A stretch of 64,000 bases of DNA from Chloroflexota bacterium (GTDB taxonomy: Bacteria > Chloroflexota > UBA11872 > UBA12225), in NCBI GenBank assembly GCA_030447525.1, contig JAUJOR010000005.1, forward strand, positions 289,307 to 353,306, written 5' to 3'. This document shows, piece by piece, positions 45,923 through 55,133 of the stretch; position 1 is the stretch's first letter; each line of letters begins with the position of its first letter. The position numbers and the translations under genes are program-made. Below the pieces are notes generated by a model, which worked only from the letters and a program-made list of their open reading frames with translations, had not been told where the DNA came from and made no database searches.

Positions 45923-48160
45923 TTACTCGCGTGACCCCTGCGGCTGGCTCAGCCAGCTACGGCTAAACTTCGGCGGAACCCACACCGCTAGCGCCGGCAA
46001 GTTCGAGATCGGCTCTCCGCCGTCGCGGGGCCGAACGCGAATCCGGTGTATCTGGATCGTCAGCCTGTCTGTATGGATAGCTCTATCACCGGGATAGATG
46101 TCACCGACTTTCATAGTGTCGGTCGCCTCAGACGGGTTCGCGCCTTGCAGAAGGTTGGGTACCTCATCGTTCTCATCGACCGTGCGCTCGCGCTCAAGGC
46201 CGTTGGCGATGTGAACTATCGTGCACGTCTCGCCAGGGTGAGTGTCCAGCCAGCGCCTGATCTGAAGGCGTAAGCCGGTGAACCGATCCGACTCGCCGGC
46301 GCGTGCCACACGGTATGGAACCAAGAGGTCGCTCAAGACCACGGGAATGGGCTGGGAGTCGGCGATGCCATGCTTCTGATTCGCGGGACGCGCCGGATGC
46401 CCAGCCGATGGTGTCAAGGTGAGGGTCTTGAGGAAAGCCTGCACGAGCAGGCGGTTGTCCTTGACCGCCTCCTCCGAGTCATGCGGAGCGTGAGTCTGAA
46501 ACCAGTTCGCCTTGTAGTTTCCTCGCATGTAGACGAGATCAAGGACGGTGTCGCGCGTGGGCTTCAAGCTCCCGTCGAGAAAGAACGCGCGCTTCCATTC
46601 GGTAAGCGGCAGCCTGGAGTCTTGGTGTGTGCGTAGACGTCGCCGGATGTCTTCCTCGTGCTCGACGTACGCCACATACGCATCTCTCGTATCTTGGTTG
46701 AGGTAGACCCGGCAGTAGCCCAGGTAGTCGGCCTTGTAGCCGAAGAAGCGTGCGCGCTGCTGGATGCTGTCGGCGTGACCCAGCCCGGCGCCCCTGGGCA
46801 TGTAGGTAACCGTCAGGCCTTCCACGGTGAAGCCGCGATCCATGGCGGCGCCGCCCACCAGAATGTGCTCATACACGTCGCGCCAATTCACCATGGGTGT
46901 CTTCCGGCCCCGAGCGTTGACCTCCATCACTACCGTCTTGTACATGGCCCTAGGGAGGTGGCGAACCAGCTCATCGAAAGTGGGCAAATCAGAAACTGTT
47001 CGACTGAGTTCCTTGTACGCAGCTCGGAACTCATCTAGAAGATCCTGCTTGAGTGGCTCACTGTCAGAGGACTTAAGAACTCTCTCCCACGTCAACTTCG
47101 TCTGTTCGATGAGATAGGTGAATTCCTTGTGTAGGCTAGTCTCCTGAGCCGGATGCACCATCATCGATCGATTGCCCCGACGCTGATCTCGAATGTAACC
47201 GGTTGCGACTCCCAGAAAGAAGATCCGCATCGCCTCAAGCAACGATCGTGGCGGGTACGCCACGGACTCCTTCTTGGGGGGAATCTCGAACGGTGGGATC
47301 ACCTTGACGAGATCGAGGTTTTCGACAAAAAAGTGCTTGCCGCCCGTATAGTGCGCTCCCGGTGTAAGAAGTTCGACGAACTTAGGCGAGAGCGTGTCGA
47401 TGATGTTAATCAGGAGCGGCGCCTGTGGCGTCGCGGTGTACTGAAGGAACGTGTGGTGTGGAAGCAAACGGCGTATGGCGAGCAAGTGACCATAAGTCTT
47501 GCTCTCTTCGCCCTTCCTGACGGCATTATTGAGGCTCGCCTGATCGGCCTCGTCATCGATCACCAGCACAGGCACTCGATCCAGCTTAAGTGCGCCGAGC
47601 AGTTGGTTGAGATTCCTTAGGTGGGTATGGTTCTTCATCACCGTGATCAGAATGGTTTGTCGCTCATTCTGCGGGACATCGAGATCTGTCCACTCGTTCA
47701 GGATGCCCTGAATCGTCTTGAGTTCCTCAAGCTTGGGATTCGAAAACGGTCGCCACTTCCGGTCCCTCCTCTCGTCGAAGTGCAAGTCCCGCTTCAGGCG
47801 AGCTTCGGACTGGTTGAAGAGCGGGATCGACACACCCGCGATCACGATCACAATCTGGTAGCGGTTGTCGCGCGCGAGCGCAGTAACGGCCGTGAAAGAC
47901 ATGGTTTTGCCGCTCTGGACGTAGCCGACGACAAGCCCGGTATCGGTATCAGGAGGCGCAGCGGGAGGCACACACTCCGAAAGAATCCGCGCCGCCTCTT
48001 CACCGATGCGCTCCCTACTGCCATCGGCAGGAAGCCTCAGGCGCTGCAGCAAGCCCTCGGCCTCCTCGCCAATCGTTGGCTGCCACTTTGAGTGCTGGTG
48101 ACCGACCGTGGGGCCAGCGGTGACCAACTCGTCTTTGGAGTTCGTGGTCGCTGAAGTCAC
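45923..48160 (-). CDS. Z1-domain superfamily II-like ATPase
   Basis: About 745 residues. A P-loop GYVQSGKTMSF lies near the N-terminus, a Walker B-like VLVIDDEADQASLN follows, and the C-terminal half of the motor has the Z1-type SIQQRARFFGYKADYLGYCRVYL and GAAMDRGFTVEGLTVTYMPRG. Z1 proteins are helicase-like motors of restriction-like systems. GTG at 48160 is chosen because GGAG lies eight bases upstream; the frame opens nine codons earlier. Between the GHKL ATPase and the DUF4420 nuclease. Confidence 0.88.
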   Translation of the reverse strand: MTSATTNSKDELVTAGPTVGHQHSKWQPTIGEEAEGLLQRLRLPADGSRERIGEEAARILSECVPPAAPPDTDTGLVVGYVQSGKTMSFTAVTALARDNRYQIVIVIAGVSIPLFNQSEARLKRDLHFDERRDRKWRPFSNPKLEELKTIQGILNEWTDLDVPQNERQTILITVMKNHTHLRNLNQLLGALKLDRVPVLVIDDEADQASLNNAVRKGEESKTYGHLLAIRRLLPHHTFLQYTATPQAPLLINIIDTLSPKFVELLTPGAHYTGGKHFFVENLDLVKVIPPFEIPPKKESVAYPPRSLLEAMRIFFLGVATGYIRDQRRGNRSMMVHPAQETSLHKEFTYLIEQTKLTWERVLKSSDSEPLKQDLLDEFRAAYKELSRTVSDLPTFDELVRHLPRAMYKTVVMEVNARGRKTPMVNWRDVYEHILVGGAAMDRGFTVEGLTVTYMPRGAGLGHADSIQQRARFFGYKADYLGYCRVYLNQDTRDAYVAYVEHEEDIRRRLRTHQDSRLPLTEWKRAFFLDGSLKPTRDTVLDLVYMRGNYKANWFQTHAPHDSEEAVKDNRLLVQAFLKTLTLTPSAGHPARPANQKHGIADSQPIPVVLSDLLVPYRVARAGESDRFTGLRLQIRRWLDTHPGETCTIVHIANGLERERTVDENDEVPNLLQGANPSEATDTMKVGDIYPGDRAIHTDRLTIQIHRIRVRPRDGGEPISNLPALAVWVPPKFSRSWLSQPQGSRE

Positions 48161-48192
48161 GTAGTTTCTCCGTCCAGGGAACTGCACGTGTC

Positions 48193-49764
48193 CTATGGCT
48201 TGGACAGTGCGTCACGCAGCATCTCGTTGAGGTTAAAGCGCACGAGTCCCGCCAGATTTCCTGTCTCTCTCGCCGCCGCCTCCGCCAGCATGAGCCCCGC
48301 CGCGACGCGCAGCAGTGGCTCAATCCGTTCGGGATCGTTACCGGCGAAACGGGTCATGAAAGGGTGAGTCAGCGACAGTCGAGCGGCGACCCGCCTCAGC
48401 TTTGTTCCGCCGGGCAGATCGACAAACGATGCCTGATCAGCAATGCTCAGCCAGTCGCCGATCGCTGGATCGCTCGTTAGCTCCAGCACGATGCGCCAGC
48501 GCTGGTCGTTCAGCTCGACATCGATGACGCGCGTCGAGAGAGTCGCTGACGGTGCAAGGTCAGGCGGTGGAGGCGGGTTGTCTGGCGTAGTCGCGAGCTG
48601 GAGCCCAAGTACCGGCGGCACTTCCTGTTCGACCACTCGAGCGGTGGAGTTCAGCACGGTCTCGGCGCCCGCTCTCAACTCGGCGACCGTGGGGCGCACG
48701 CGAAATCCCTCGGCCTGGTCTATGAGAGGCAGCGGTGATCCGTTCAGTTCGTCCTTCAGGAACTGGAGAAATGTCTCTTCGTCTTCGCCCCACTTGAATC
48801 CGTCCTTCGTGTGGCTTACATCGATGCCCTCAACGTGCAGCTCGCCGAAGAGCCTCTGGTAGGTGTAGCTGTTGGATCGCTTAAAGATCTCTTCGGGACG
48901 GTAGCCGTCATCAGCGCTTCCCTGTATAAGGCGACCGCGCCTAAATAGGGCGAATCCCGCCTCCTTTGTGGAGGCTGTCGCTCGAAGTGCTGCGAATCCG
49001 CGGACGCGCTGGCCAAGTCCGAAGTCGAACTCAACCTCCTTGCGCCACACCTTCTTCTCAGCGTCCGGCTCTTTGAAATGCGCGGCGTGGAGAACCTTCG
49101 GCTCCTTGTACACCAGTAGACCACGGTTGAAGTGCAGCTCCAGGAGTCCGTCTCGGATAAACGCTCGATAGATGCTGGCTAGGTGCTCCTTGATCTTGCG
49201 CTGCGTGTTCTGGTGAAGCGGGCTGTGCAGTCCTTTTAGCACTACCTCGGTGAAGTGGTCCTTCGCATGCGCCGGCGTGACCCGAGGCGCAACGTGGTCC
49301 GTCTGGTTTCTCACGATGTCATCGACATCCAAGGTGATCTGCCGCTCGACCTCCTCGCCAAGCGCCGACGTGCGGACAGACCAGCGCTCTGCAAACCAAC
49401 TGGCAGCACTCTTCATCCCCACGCCAAACTGCGAAAGGCCATTACGGTTGGGTGGTGGCTGCGCGGTCTTGAACGCCCGGTGATAATCGACGGATGAGAT
49501 GCCGGCAGCGTTGTCGCGAACGATGAGTTGACCGACGTCAGTCGCCTCGTACTCGACACGAACCACGAGCTTGAACCCACTACCCTCGACGCTTTCGAGG
49601 ACCGCTCGGTTCGTCAGATAGCTCTGAAGGGCGTTGTCGACGAACTCCGCGAGCGCGTACCAAGGACGGTAGTTCAGGTGGCGGAAGAGAGAGAGAACGC
49701 TGACACCGGGTCTGATGTCGACGCTCTCGGGCGTAGCGTCCGTGGCGCTCGTGATCGTGGTCAC
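48193..49764 (-). CDS. GHKL (MutL/MORC-like) ATPase
   Basis: About 523 residues. The Bergerat ATP site is complete: ALAEFVDNALQSY (N box), VRDNAAGIS (G1) and FGVGMKSAASWF (G2). Such MutL/MORC-like ATPases in operons with a DNA methyltransferase and Z1 protein are known from comparative genomics of complex restriction systems. The C-terminal part is unrecognised. GTG at 49764 has GGAGGAG eight bases upstream, a better site than the ATG at 49803 that also opens the frame. Confidence 0.88.
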   Translation of the reverse strand: MTTITSATDATPESVDIRPGVSVLSLFRHLNYRPWYALAEFVDNALQSYLTNRAVLESVEGSGFKLVVRVEYEATDVGQLIVRDNAAGISSVDYHRAFKTAQPPPNRNGLSQFGVGMKSAASWFAERWSVRTSALGEEVERQITLDVDDIVRNQTDHVAPRVTPAHAKDHFTEVVLKGLHSPLHQNTQRKIKEHLASIYRAFIRDGLLELHFNRGLLVYKEPKVLHAAHFKEPDAEKKVWRKEVEFDFGLGQRVRGFAALRATASTKEAGFALFRRGRLIQGSADDGYRPEEIFKRSNSYTYQRLFGELHVEGIDVSHTKDGFKWGEDEETFLQFLKDELNGSPLPLIDQAEGFRVRPTVAELRAGAETVLNSTARVVEQEVPPVLGLQLATTPDNPPPPPDLAPSATLSTRVIDVELNDQRWRIVLELTSDPAIGDWLSIADQASFVDLPGGTKLRRVAARLSLTHPFMTRFAGNDPERIEPLLRVAAGLMLAEAAARETGNLAGLVRFNLNEMLRDALSKP

Positions 49765-49909
49765 ACCGTCGGCTCCTCCGAAGCCGGTAGGAGGTGAGGC
49801 CATTCCTCAACCGGCGGGTCGGGCTGCCGACGCGCACGCTCCCATCCTATGGCACAACTATAGCCACTTGACACCATAGAGGAAGTGGACGGTCGTCCTG
49901 TGCGGTCGG

Positions 49910-51256
49910 TCATGCAGTGGCGGCGCCGGGCGCCATCTGCACCTCGGCTAATTCGAGCGGGAGTTGCCCCACTGGCGGCGCAGCCGATGTTGTCTCCAGC
50001 AAGGGCCGCGCGACGAGCTCCACCAGGTCGGCGTTGACCGCGTTGCCGAGCGCCTTGAACGCTCGTACGGGCGGCTCAGGCAGGTGCTCAAGCTCCCCCA
50101 GGCTCTGCAGGCGTGCGCATTCGCGAGGGGTCATGTAGCGACGCTCCCAGCCGATGATCGGTACCTGCGTGTCCGTCATGGCTACGAGCGAGGGAGCGGT
50201 GGTTGGGCGCTTCACGCGCACACCAGAAGCCCGGAATTGGATCACATAGCGCCAGATGTTTGGCTCCTCCCCCTGGCAGTTCCACTCCAGCTTCTGGTAG
50301 CTCGCCGGGAAGGGAAGGATCTGCGGGAGCCAGGAGTCGAGTAGCGCATGGTGCTCCCGGTAGAAGTCGCGGTTTTGACGGATGAACTGGATCTTCCAGT
50401 GGGGGAAGCATCGTTCCGGAACTCGAGCGTACGACGGCAGCGCTTCCATGATCTTGTCGACGGGGAGGTCGGCTAGAGGCCGGCCGTGCATCCCGCGAAA
50501 CGCGGTTAGACGCTCCAGCCCGAAGGCGTGCGGGGTCTCGTCCTCGAACGGATAGTCGGCGCCGAACTCCATCGACCAGATGGGGAAGGACGGGAGCTTA
50601 GCGGTCCGCGGGAAATGACGGAGAAGATCTTGCCAGGCCTCGAGGCAGCGAGCCACCTGCGGTGACAGATGTCGCGCGTTGCTCGGCCTTGGATCAAGTA
50701 CATCACGTAGCGTGAAGGCGCCGTCATTATCCACCTCTTGGGGCCAAGTGAATCCTCGAAGGCCGGTCAGCCCCCCCACAATGAACATCCGCTCGCGGAT
50801 CTGCGGGGTGCCGTATCGGTGAGGCGAGAGCAGCTTGGAGTCGACGCCGTAGCCAAGACTCCGTAGCTTGTTGTAGGTCCGTAGCCACGTTTCCTGTTGC
50901 CGGTGGCGCCCGAAGTTGGGAACGTTCTCGAGGATGAGAAAGCGGGGCTGCTTGAGCCGTGCTATCTCAAGGGCGTAGTCAAACAGCAGGTCTCCCCATG
51001 CGGGATCATCAAACCCTACCTGACTACCAGCCTTAGAGAAGGGCTGGCATGGGAAGCCGGCGCACAAGATGTCGTGGTCGGGGATCTCGCCTAGGCGCAG
51101 CTCACGGATGTCGCCCGCCGGTCGGAGGCCAAAGTTGTGCTCGTAGACGTCGCGCAGCGTCTCGTCGAGTTCGCACGCGAAGACGCAATTGTGCCCAAGC
51201 CGGCACAGTGCCAGGTGGAAGCCCCCGAGTCCAGCAAAGAGGTCAATAAACCGCAT
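49910..51256 (-). CDS. C5-cytosine DNA methyltransferase
   Basis: 448 residues, all motifs in order: I MRFIDLFAGLGGFHLAL, IV CAGFPCQPFSKAGS with the catalytic Cys, VI LILENVPNF, VIII QIRERMFIVGG, IX ECARLQSLGEL and X KALGNAVNADLVELV. The target-recognition region lies between VIII and IX. The start ATG lies two bases after the vsr stop. It probably marks host DNA so the rest of the system can tell self from non-self. Recognition sequence unknown. Confidence 0.95.
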   Translation of the reverse strand: MRFIDLFAGLGGFHLALCRLGHNCVFACELDETLRDVYEHNFGLRPAGDIRELRLGEIPDHDILCAGFPCQPFSKAGSQVGFDDPAWGDLLFDYALEIARLKQPRFLILENVPNFGRHRQQETWLRTYNKLRSLGYGVDSKLLSPHRYGTPQIRERMFIVGGLTGLRGFTWPQEVDNDGAFTLRDVLDPRPSNARHLSPQVARCLEAWQDLLRHFPRTAKLPSFPIWSMEFGADYPFEDETPHAFGLERLTAFRGMHGRPLADLPVDKIMEALPSYARVPERCFPHWKIQFIRQNRDFYREHHALLDSWLPQILPFPASYQKLEWNCQGEEPNIWRYVIQFRASGVRVKRPTTAPSLVAMTDTQVPIIGWERRYMTPRECARLQSLGELEHLPEPPVRAFKALGNAVNADLVELVARPLLETTSAAPPVGQLPLELAEVQMAPGAATA

Positions 51257-51258
51257 AC

Positions 51259-51762
51259 TTATGTCTGTCCGTGGCCCTGCGGTGTTGTCCGCGCCAAGCG
51301 CTCGCGGACTATCACACCTATCTTGCCCGCGGCCGCGTCCGGGTCGCGCATAACGTCCGTCTCCCACAGACGAAGGACGAGCCAGCCCTGGTCCTCGAGG
51401 AGCCTCGTGGTCTCCACATCGCGCTGGATGTTCCGGCCGATCTTGGCGAGCCAGTAGGAGGCGTTCGTTCCACCCGCCAGTCGCTCCCGACGCGCCGTCC
51501 AATCGCGTCCGTGCCAGAAGTCGCCGTCGCAGAATACGATCACGCGCGCACCTGGGAATACGAGATCCGGCCTGCCTGGCAGCATCGACACGTGCTTGCG
51601 GTAGCGCATGCCGCGCCGCCATAGCGCCTGCCGCAGGAGCAACTCGTGCCCCGTGTCCACCTTCCGGTTGGCGCGTTTCACGCGAGAGGTTGCCGCCGAC
51701 GCCGGTCGGAGACCGGCAAATGAAGGGGACCTACGAGACTTAATGGCTGCGCCATCACCCAC
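51259..51762 (-). CDS. vsr: Very short patch repair endonuclease Vsr
   Basis: Nicks T:G mismatches left by deamination of 5-methylcytosine. The core has GHELLLRQALWRRGMRYRKHV, RPDLVFPGARVIVFCDGDFWHGRDW (catalytic Asp and zinc ligands) and NIQRDVETTRLLEDQGWLVLRLWE. GTG at 51762 gives 167 residues, close to family size; the open frame continues to 51840. It is paired with the cytosine methyltransferase, as usual. Confidence 0.9.
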   Translation of the reverse strand: MGDGAAIKSRRSPSFAGLRPASAATSRVKRANRKVDTGHELLLRQALWRRGMRYRKHVSMLPGRPDLVFPGARVIVFCDGDFWHGRDWTARRERLAGGTNASYWLAKIGRNIQRDVETTRLLEDQGWLVLRLWETDVMRDPDAAAGKIGVIVRERLARTTPQGHGQT

Positions 51763-51851
51763 GGACTGACCTACTCTCAACGGAGGGATGAAACAAAACA
51801 AAACGCTCGCTCGGGAGGCCGTACCCACGCACATCTGCATCGACGGTTAGC

Positions 51852-52910
51852 TCACGCATGCTCAAGATCGAGCAGGAGCCGATGACACTCGCTTATGAGC
51901 AGTTTAGCCTGTTCGTCGAAGGACTGGGTCAGCGCCTCGTCCCGCAGATACACTAAATGGCTGTGGACGGTGCTAAGGCGAGTACGCACGCGGCCGGCGG
52001 TGATCTGGGCGGCCGCAGTGGCTTGGTCCAGGTCGCGCGTCTCGCGCAAGACGCGCAGCCCAACCGCAGAGCCAACAGCCTTGCCCAAGGAAGTTATCTG
52101 GCGCGAATCAGCAATGACAGGGCGGCGCTCGTCGTCGCCGAAGAGCCAGGACAACAGCTCGCCGACCCGTTGGGCCGCGGTGGGGGGCAGCGGCCGGTGG
52201 TGTGGCCGAGTCTGACTCGGTCGCTTGGCGCCGATGTGGGCTCGTAGTGCGAGCGAGCTCATGGCATAGGTGAAGGTACCGAAGTGATCGACGACCCGCT
52301 CTACGTCCAGAACGAACTGCTCGCGCGCCTGCTCGACGATCCCGAAGTTTCGGTACTGCGTGGCGATGTCGCTGACCCGCTCTCCGACAACCTCGGCCAC
52401 CTCGGCAAAAGACGAGCCGAAGTCCACCAACTCGGCCACGAACCGCGCCTTGAAGAATGGCTCCCACGGCTTGATTCCCGAGATGTGGCGGTAGCCGATG
52501 ATCGGCGCGACCACATCTCGACGCGGCGCGACCACTACGGGCAGCCGCCTGGGCAGACGGGCGATCGCAGCGAGTCCGCGCCACTCGGCTGCGTTCCCCA
52601 GGCCGCGGGCCAGGCCCGGGTCGTCCAGCAGACGTAAGGCCACCAGCCGCCGGTTTCCCTCGACGACCACGAAGCCCTCGCGTCCTTGAGGCACCGCGAT
52701 TAGGGGCTCGGACGGAAAGAACCCGTGACGTGCGATTGACCGGGCGACATCGATGGCGTCGCAGTGCAGCGCAACGTGCTGGCGCAGGAGATCGTCTTCG
52801 ATGCCTTGCAGCTCCCGCGGGAGCCGTGGGTTCCATGGGTCGAGTCGGAGTGCGGCCAAGGGCAGCGCCCGTAAGGCGCTGACGGCGGTCGTCTGCGTTG
52901 TGTAGGTCAC
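51852..52910 (-). CDS. ParB-N/Srx-type nuclease-domain protein of the defence operon
   Basis: 352 residues from a GTG with GAGAGGAT just upstream. The N-terminal part has the ParB-like core: LPLAALRLDPWNPRLP, ARHGFFPSEPLIAVP and VVEGNRRLVALRLL. This domain acts as a CTPase in partitioning ParB and as a nuclease in relatives. The C-terminal helical part is unrecognised. It lies between the XRE regulator and vsr, so it likely serves the restriction-like system and not chromosome partition. Confidence 0.82.
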   Translation of the reverse strand: MTYTTQTTAVSALRALPLAALRLDPWNPRLPRELQGIEDDLLRQHVALHCDAIDVARSIARHGFFPSEPLIAVPQGREGFVVVEGNRRLVALRLLDDPGLARGLGNAAEWRGLAAIARLPRRLPVVVAPRRDVVAPIIGYRHISGIKPWEPFFKARFVAELVDFGSSFAEVAEVVGERVSDIATQYRNFGIVEQAREQFVLDVERVVDHFGTFTYAMSSLALRAHIGAKRPSQTRPHHRPLPPTAAQRVGELLSWLFGDDERRPVIADSRQITSLGKAVGSAVGLRVLRETRDLDQATAAAQITAGRVRTRLSTVHSHLVYLRDEALTQSFDEQAKLLISECHRLLLDLEHA

Positions 52911-53074
52911 ACCTATCCTCTCACCCAAGACCAGCTCACGCGGTACGCCAGACGGCCGCCTCCCTTGAAGAGCGGCGCCGTCCCAGCTGCTCGCCTGTGC
53001 ACCATCTTCAACATGGCCATCGCTGCCTGACGCCGTGCAGTTGTGGGCCAAACGGCTTGCCTTCGCATCTGCAG

Positions 53075-53332
53075 CTAGCATCCAACGCCGGTCTCGAGAT
53101 CGGCCTCTCGCTCGGGTGGCGATGGCGGTGCATCCGGGGAATACTCCAGCACGTCACCGACGCCGCACCCGAAGTAGCTGCAAAGCGCATCTAGCGTCCC
53201 GAAGTCGATCCGACGCGTGCGGTCGGCATAAAGCGCATAGCAGGTCGAGTACGAAAGCCCGGTGAGCCGGCTAAGGTCAGTGACGCCGATCCGCCGATCC
53301 CCCATCAGTCGAGAGACGCGGTTGAAGATCAC
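53075..53332 (-). CDS. XRE-family HTH regulator
   Basis: 85 residues: LSRLTGLSYSTCYALYADRTRRIDFGTL is the helix-turn-helix of small Cro/C1-type regulators, comparable in size to the controller proteins of restriction-modification systems. GTG at 53332 with GAGGC nearby. It heads the operon and probably regulates it through the palindromic sites upstream. Confidence 0.88.
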   Translation of the reverse strand: MIFNRVSRLMGDRRIGVTDLSRLTGLSYSTCYALYADRTRRIDFGTLDALCSYFGCGVGDVLEYSPDAPPSPPEREADLETGVGC

Positions 53333-53356
53333 TGGCCTCGCCTCGCTATTTTCATT

Positions 53357-53385
53357 AGTCTACAGACTGTATAGGAAACACTATA
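53357..53385 (-). promoter_or_regulatory. Operator/promoter of the defence operon
   Basis: Two inverted repeats stand side by side 25 bases before the regulator start: AGTCT-AC-AGACT (53357-53368) and TATAG-GAAACA-CTATA (53370-53385). On the minus strand TATACA could be a -10 box. The arrangement suits autoregulation by the XRE protein. The rest of 53386-53649 holds no gene I can support. Confidence 0.6.
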
Positions 53386-53649
53386 AAGCATGTCGAGATT
53401 GGCGGCTCGGACTTGGCCACATGCCGTGTGGACACGGCTGCTCCTCTGCCACGGCAGATCTGGCGCGCAGGCGGTGTCATCGATCAGCGACCACCTACGG
53501 ACAGAATTCTTCCCGGCCGCGTTGGACACGGCGCCGTGGCGTCCCACCAGGAGGCTAGCGAATTCGCCGCCTGGTGACAACGCTCGGCAAACGCGCCCAC
53601 CAGCGGTGTTGCGCCGGGGCAGATCCGTGTGAATCAAAAAAGGCAGGGC

Positions 53650-54237
53650 TCATGCGGATCGGTCGGCGATGTGACGTGTTCTGCCCGATGACGCGCCGGG
53701 CGACACCATTCTGTGAGGCTGAAGGGCCGCGGGCGTGTCCCGCGGCCCTGCGCCAGCGCGCGGCTGTGAGCGTGTGCGAGCGTAGGCACCGACCCACTCC
53801 GGCGCCGTCCACCACGCCCGCCCGATCTTGAGTGCTCGCAGCCGACCGGCGGCCATCTCCCGGGAGACCCAGGAGCGCTCCCGCCCGATCCGGGATGCCG
53901 CCTCTGCGAGCGTCAGCATGGGCTGGCCCTCGTGCAGCGGCCGGTGCTGATCGTCCGTGGCTAGGGCGGGTGCGTCTGACAGTGCGCGGGCGAGCGGGTG
54001 CTCGCCCGCGAGCACCTCGCCCGGCTGCGCCGAGTGCACCACGACGCGCACCTCCTGCGGCGTCTCGGCGCGGTGCGACCAGCCGAGTACCTCCAGCCCG
54101 ACGACATCGCCGGTGTCATTGAAGAAGAGGCGTACGCCCCGGCCATCGGGCCGCGAGACGACCTGACTGGCGCCCGGAACGCGCGGCGCCCACTCGAAGG
54201 CCGCCGCGTCCGCCACCGGGTCGATCTCGATTCTCAC
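53650..54237 (-). CDS. DUF2283-like protein fused to an HTH domain
   Basis: 195 residues from GTG 54237. The N-terminal part (VRIEIDPVADAAAFEW ... RLFFNDTGDVVGLEVLG) resembles DUF2283. A helix-turn-helix of excisionase/HTH_17 type follows (LTLAEAASRIGRERSWVSREMAAGRLRALKIGR). The start overlaps the upstream DUF4258 stop as GTGA, so translation is coupled. DUF2283 next to DUF4258 resembles a toxin-antitoxin pair, and the added HTH would allow autorepression. A perfect 11-bp hairpin lies in the 3' end (53723-53749). Confidence 0.65.
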   Translation of the reverse strand: MRIEIDPVADAAAFEWAPRVPGASQVVSRPDGRGVRLFFNDTGDVVGLEVLGWSHRAETPQEVRVVVHSAQPGEVLAGEHPLARALSDAPALATDDQHRPLHEGQPMLTLAEAASRIGRERSWVSREMAAGRLRALKIGRAWWTAPEWVGAYARTRSQPRAGAGPRDTPAALQPHRMVSPGASSGRTRHIADRSA

Positions 54238-54464
54238 GGCCGCTCCTTCCAAGTGGTGATGAGCAAGAGCAGGTCTGCCGTTTGTCGCGCCACGACCGTC
54301 ACCCGGGAGCCGTCCGGCTGTCGGGCCGTGCGCACCAGCGCGCCGGGGTGCTCCTGCGAAGGCCGTTCCAGCTCCGGCTGCGTCCACGCCCGCGCGATCT
54401 CGTCCTCGCCGATGCCGTCCGCCGCCTGCTCGCGGTGGAAATGGGCCGTCAGACGCACCTGCAC
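54234..54464 (-). CDS. DUF4258-like small protein (possible RelE-fold toxin)
   Basis: 76 residues from a GTG six bases after GGAGG. The pattern (VRLTAHFHREQAADGIGEDE, then ARQTADLLLLITTW) matches DUF4258, a short RelE/ParE-like fold. Paired by a 4-base overlap with the DUF2283-HTH gene. Toxicity is not shown by the sequence. Confidence 0.6.
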   Translation of the reverse strand: MQVRLTAHFHREQAADGIGEDEIARAWTQPELERPSQEHPGALVRTARQPDGSRVTVVARQTADLLLLITTWKERP

Positions 54465-55133
54465 GCTGCACCTCCATTCTAGCACGAGTTGTGCGCACGT
54501 ACTGTGTGTTCAGAGTCTCCGTAGCGGCCGACCTGTGCTCCATCGTTGGCGTCTCCTATGCGCTCGCCGGAGGCCGGCGAGCGCAGATGACCGGCTGTAT
54601 CTCAATGGTGGGTGAGCTGCGCTGCGGCGGGAGTCGCCGCCTGGCCCTGCACCGGACTCCCGTCGGCGGGGACATCGCCCGTCCCCGGACCCGGTGCCCT
54701 CGGTCGCTGAACCGGGCCTCGGCCTCGCCCCGTCGGCGCAGTGTGGTCACCGTCGGACGTCCCGCTCGACTACCCGGCTGATGGCCTCCAGCAGGCTGGC
54801 CGCACGGGCGGGCCTGGGCGACGGTCGCCGGGACCGCGTCCCGAGTCCGGTCCGGGGGGGATCTCGCCGTCGCCGAGCGTTGCGACCAGGGTTCGCGGGG
54901 GCCGTACGCTCGCCGGGAGGACGACCACGCGCGGCAGCCTCACGCCCGTGCTGCGCCACGACCGCCGCGGTCACCCGGCGGCCTCCCGCACGCGGAGCGA
55001 CCCTGGGTGCTCCCCTACGTCGCCGGCGCGGCTGTCCAGGATGAACACGTTGGCGGCGGGCCGGCGCCCGGGCACATCCGGGTCTGCTCCTCCTCTGTTC
55101 CCCCGCTCCTGGCCAGGAGCGGCGTCGAGGGCG
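54465..55133. other. Stretch without a supported gene
   Basis: About 670 bases of GC-rich DNA between DUF4258 and the Mom-like gene. Frames such as the one ending LLEAISRVVERDVRR near 54747 look partly protein-like but lack a convincing start. A perfect 20-base palindrome, CCGCTCCTGG-CCAGGAGCGG, lies at 55103-55122 just beyond the Mom-like stop and may end its transcript. Confidence 0.5.
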
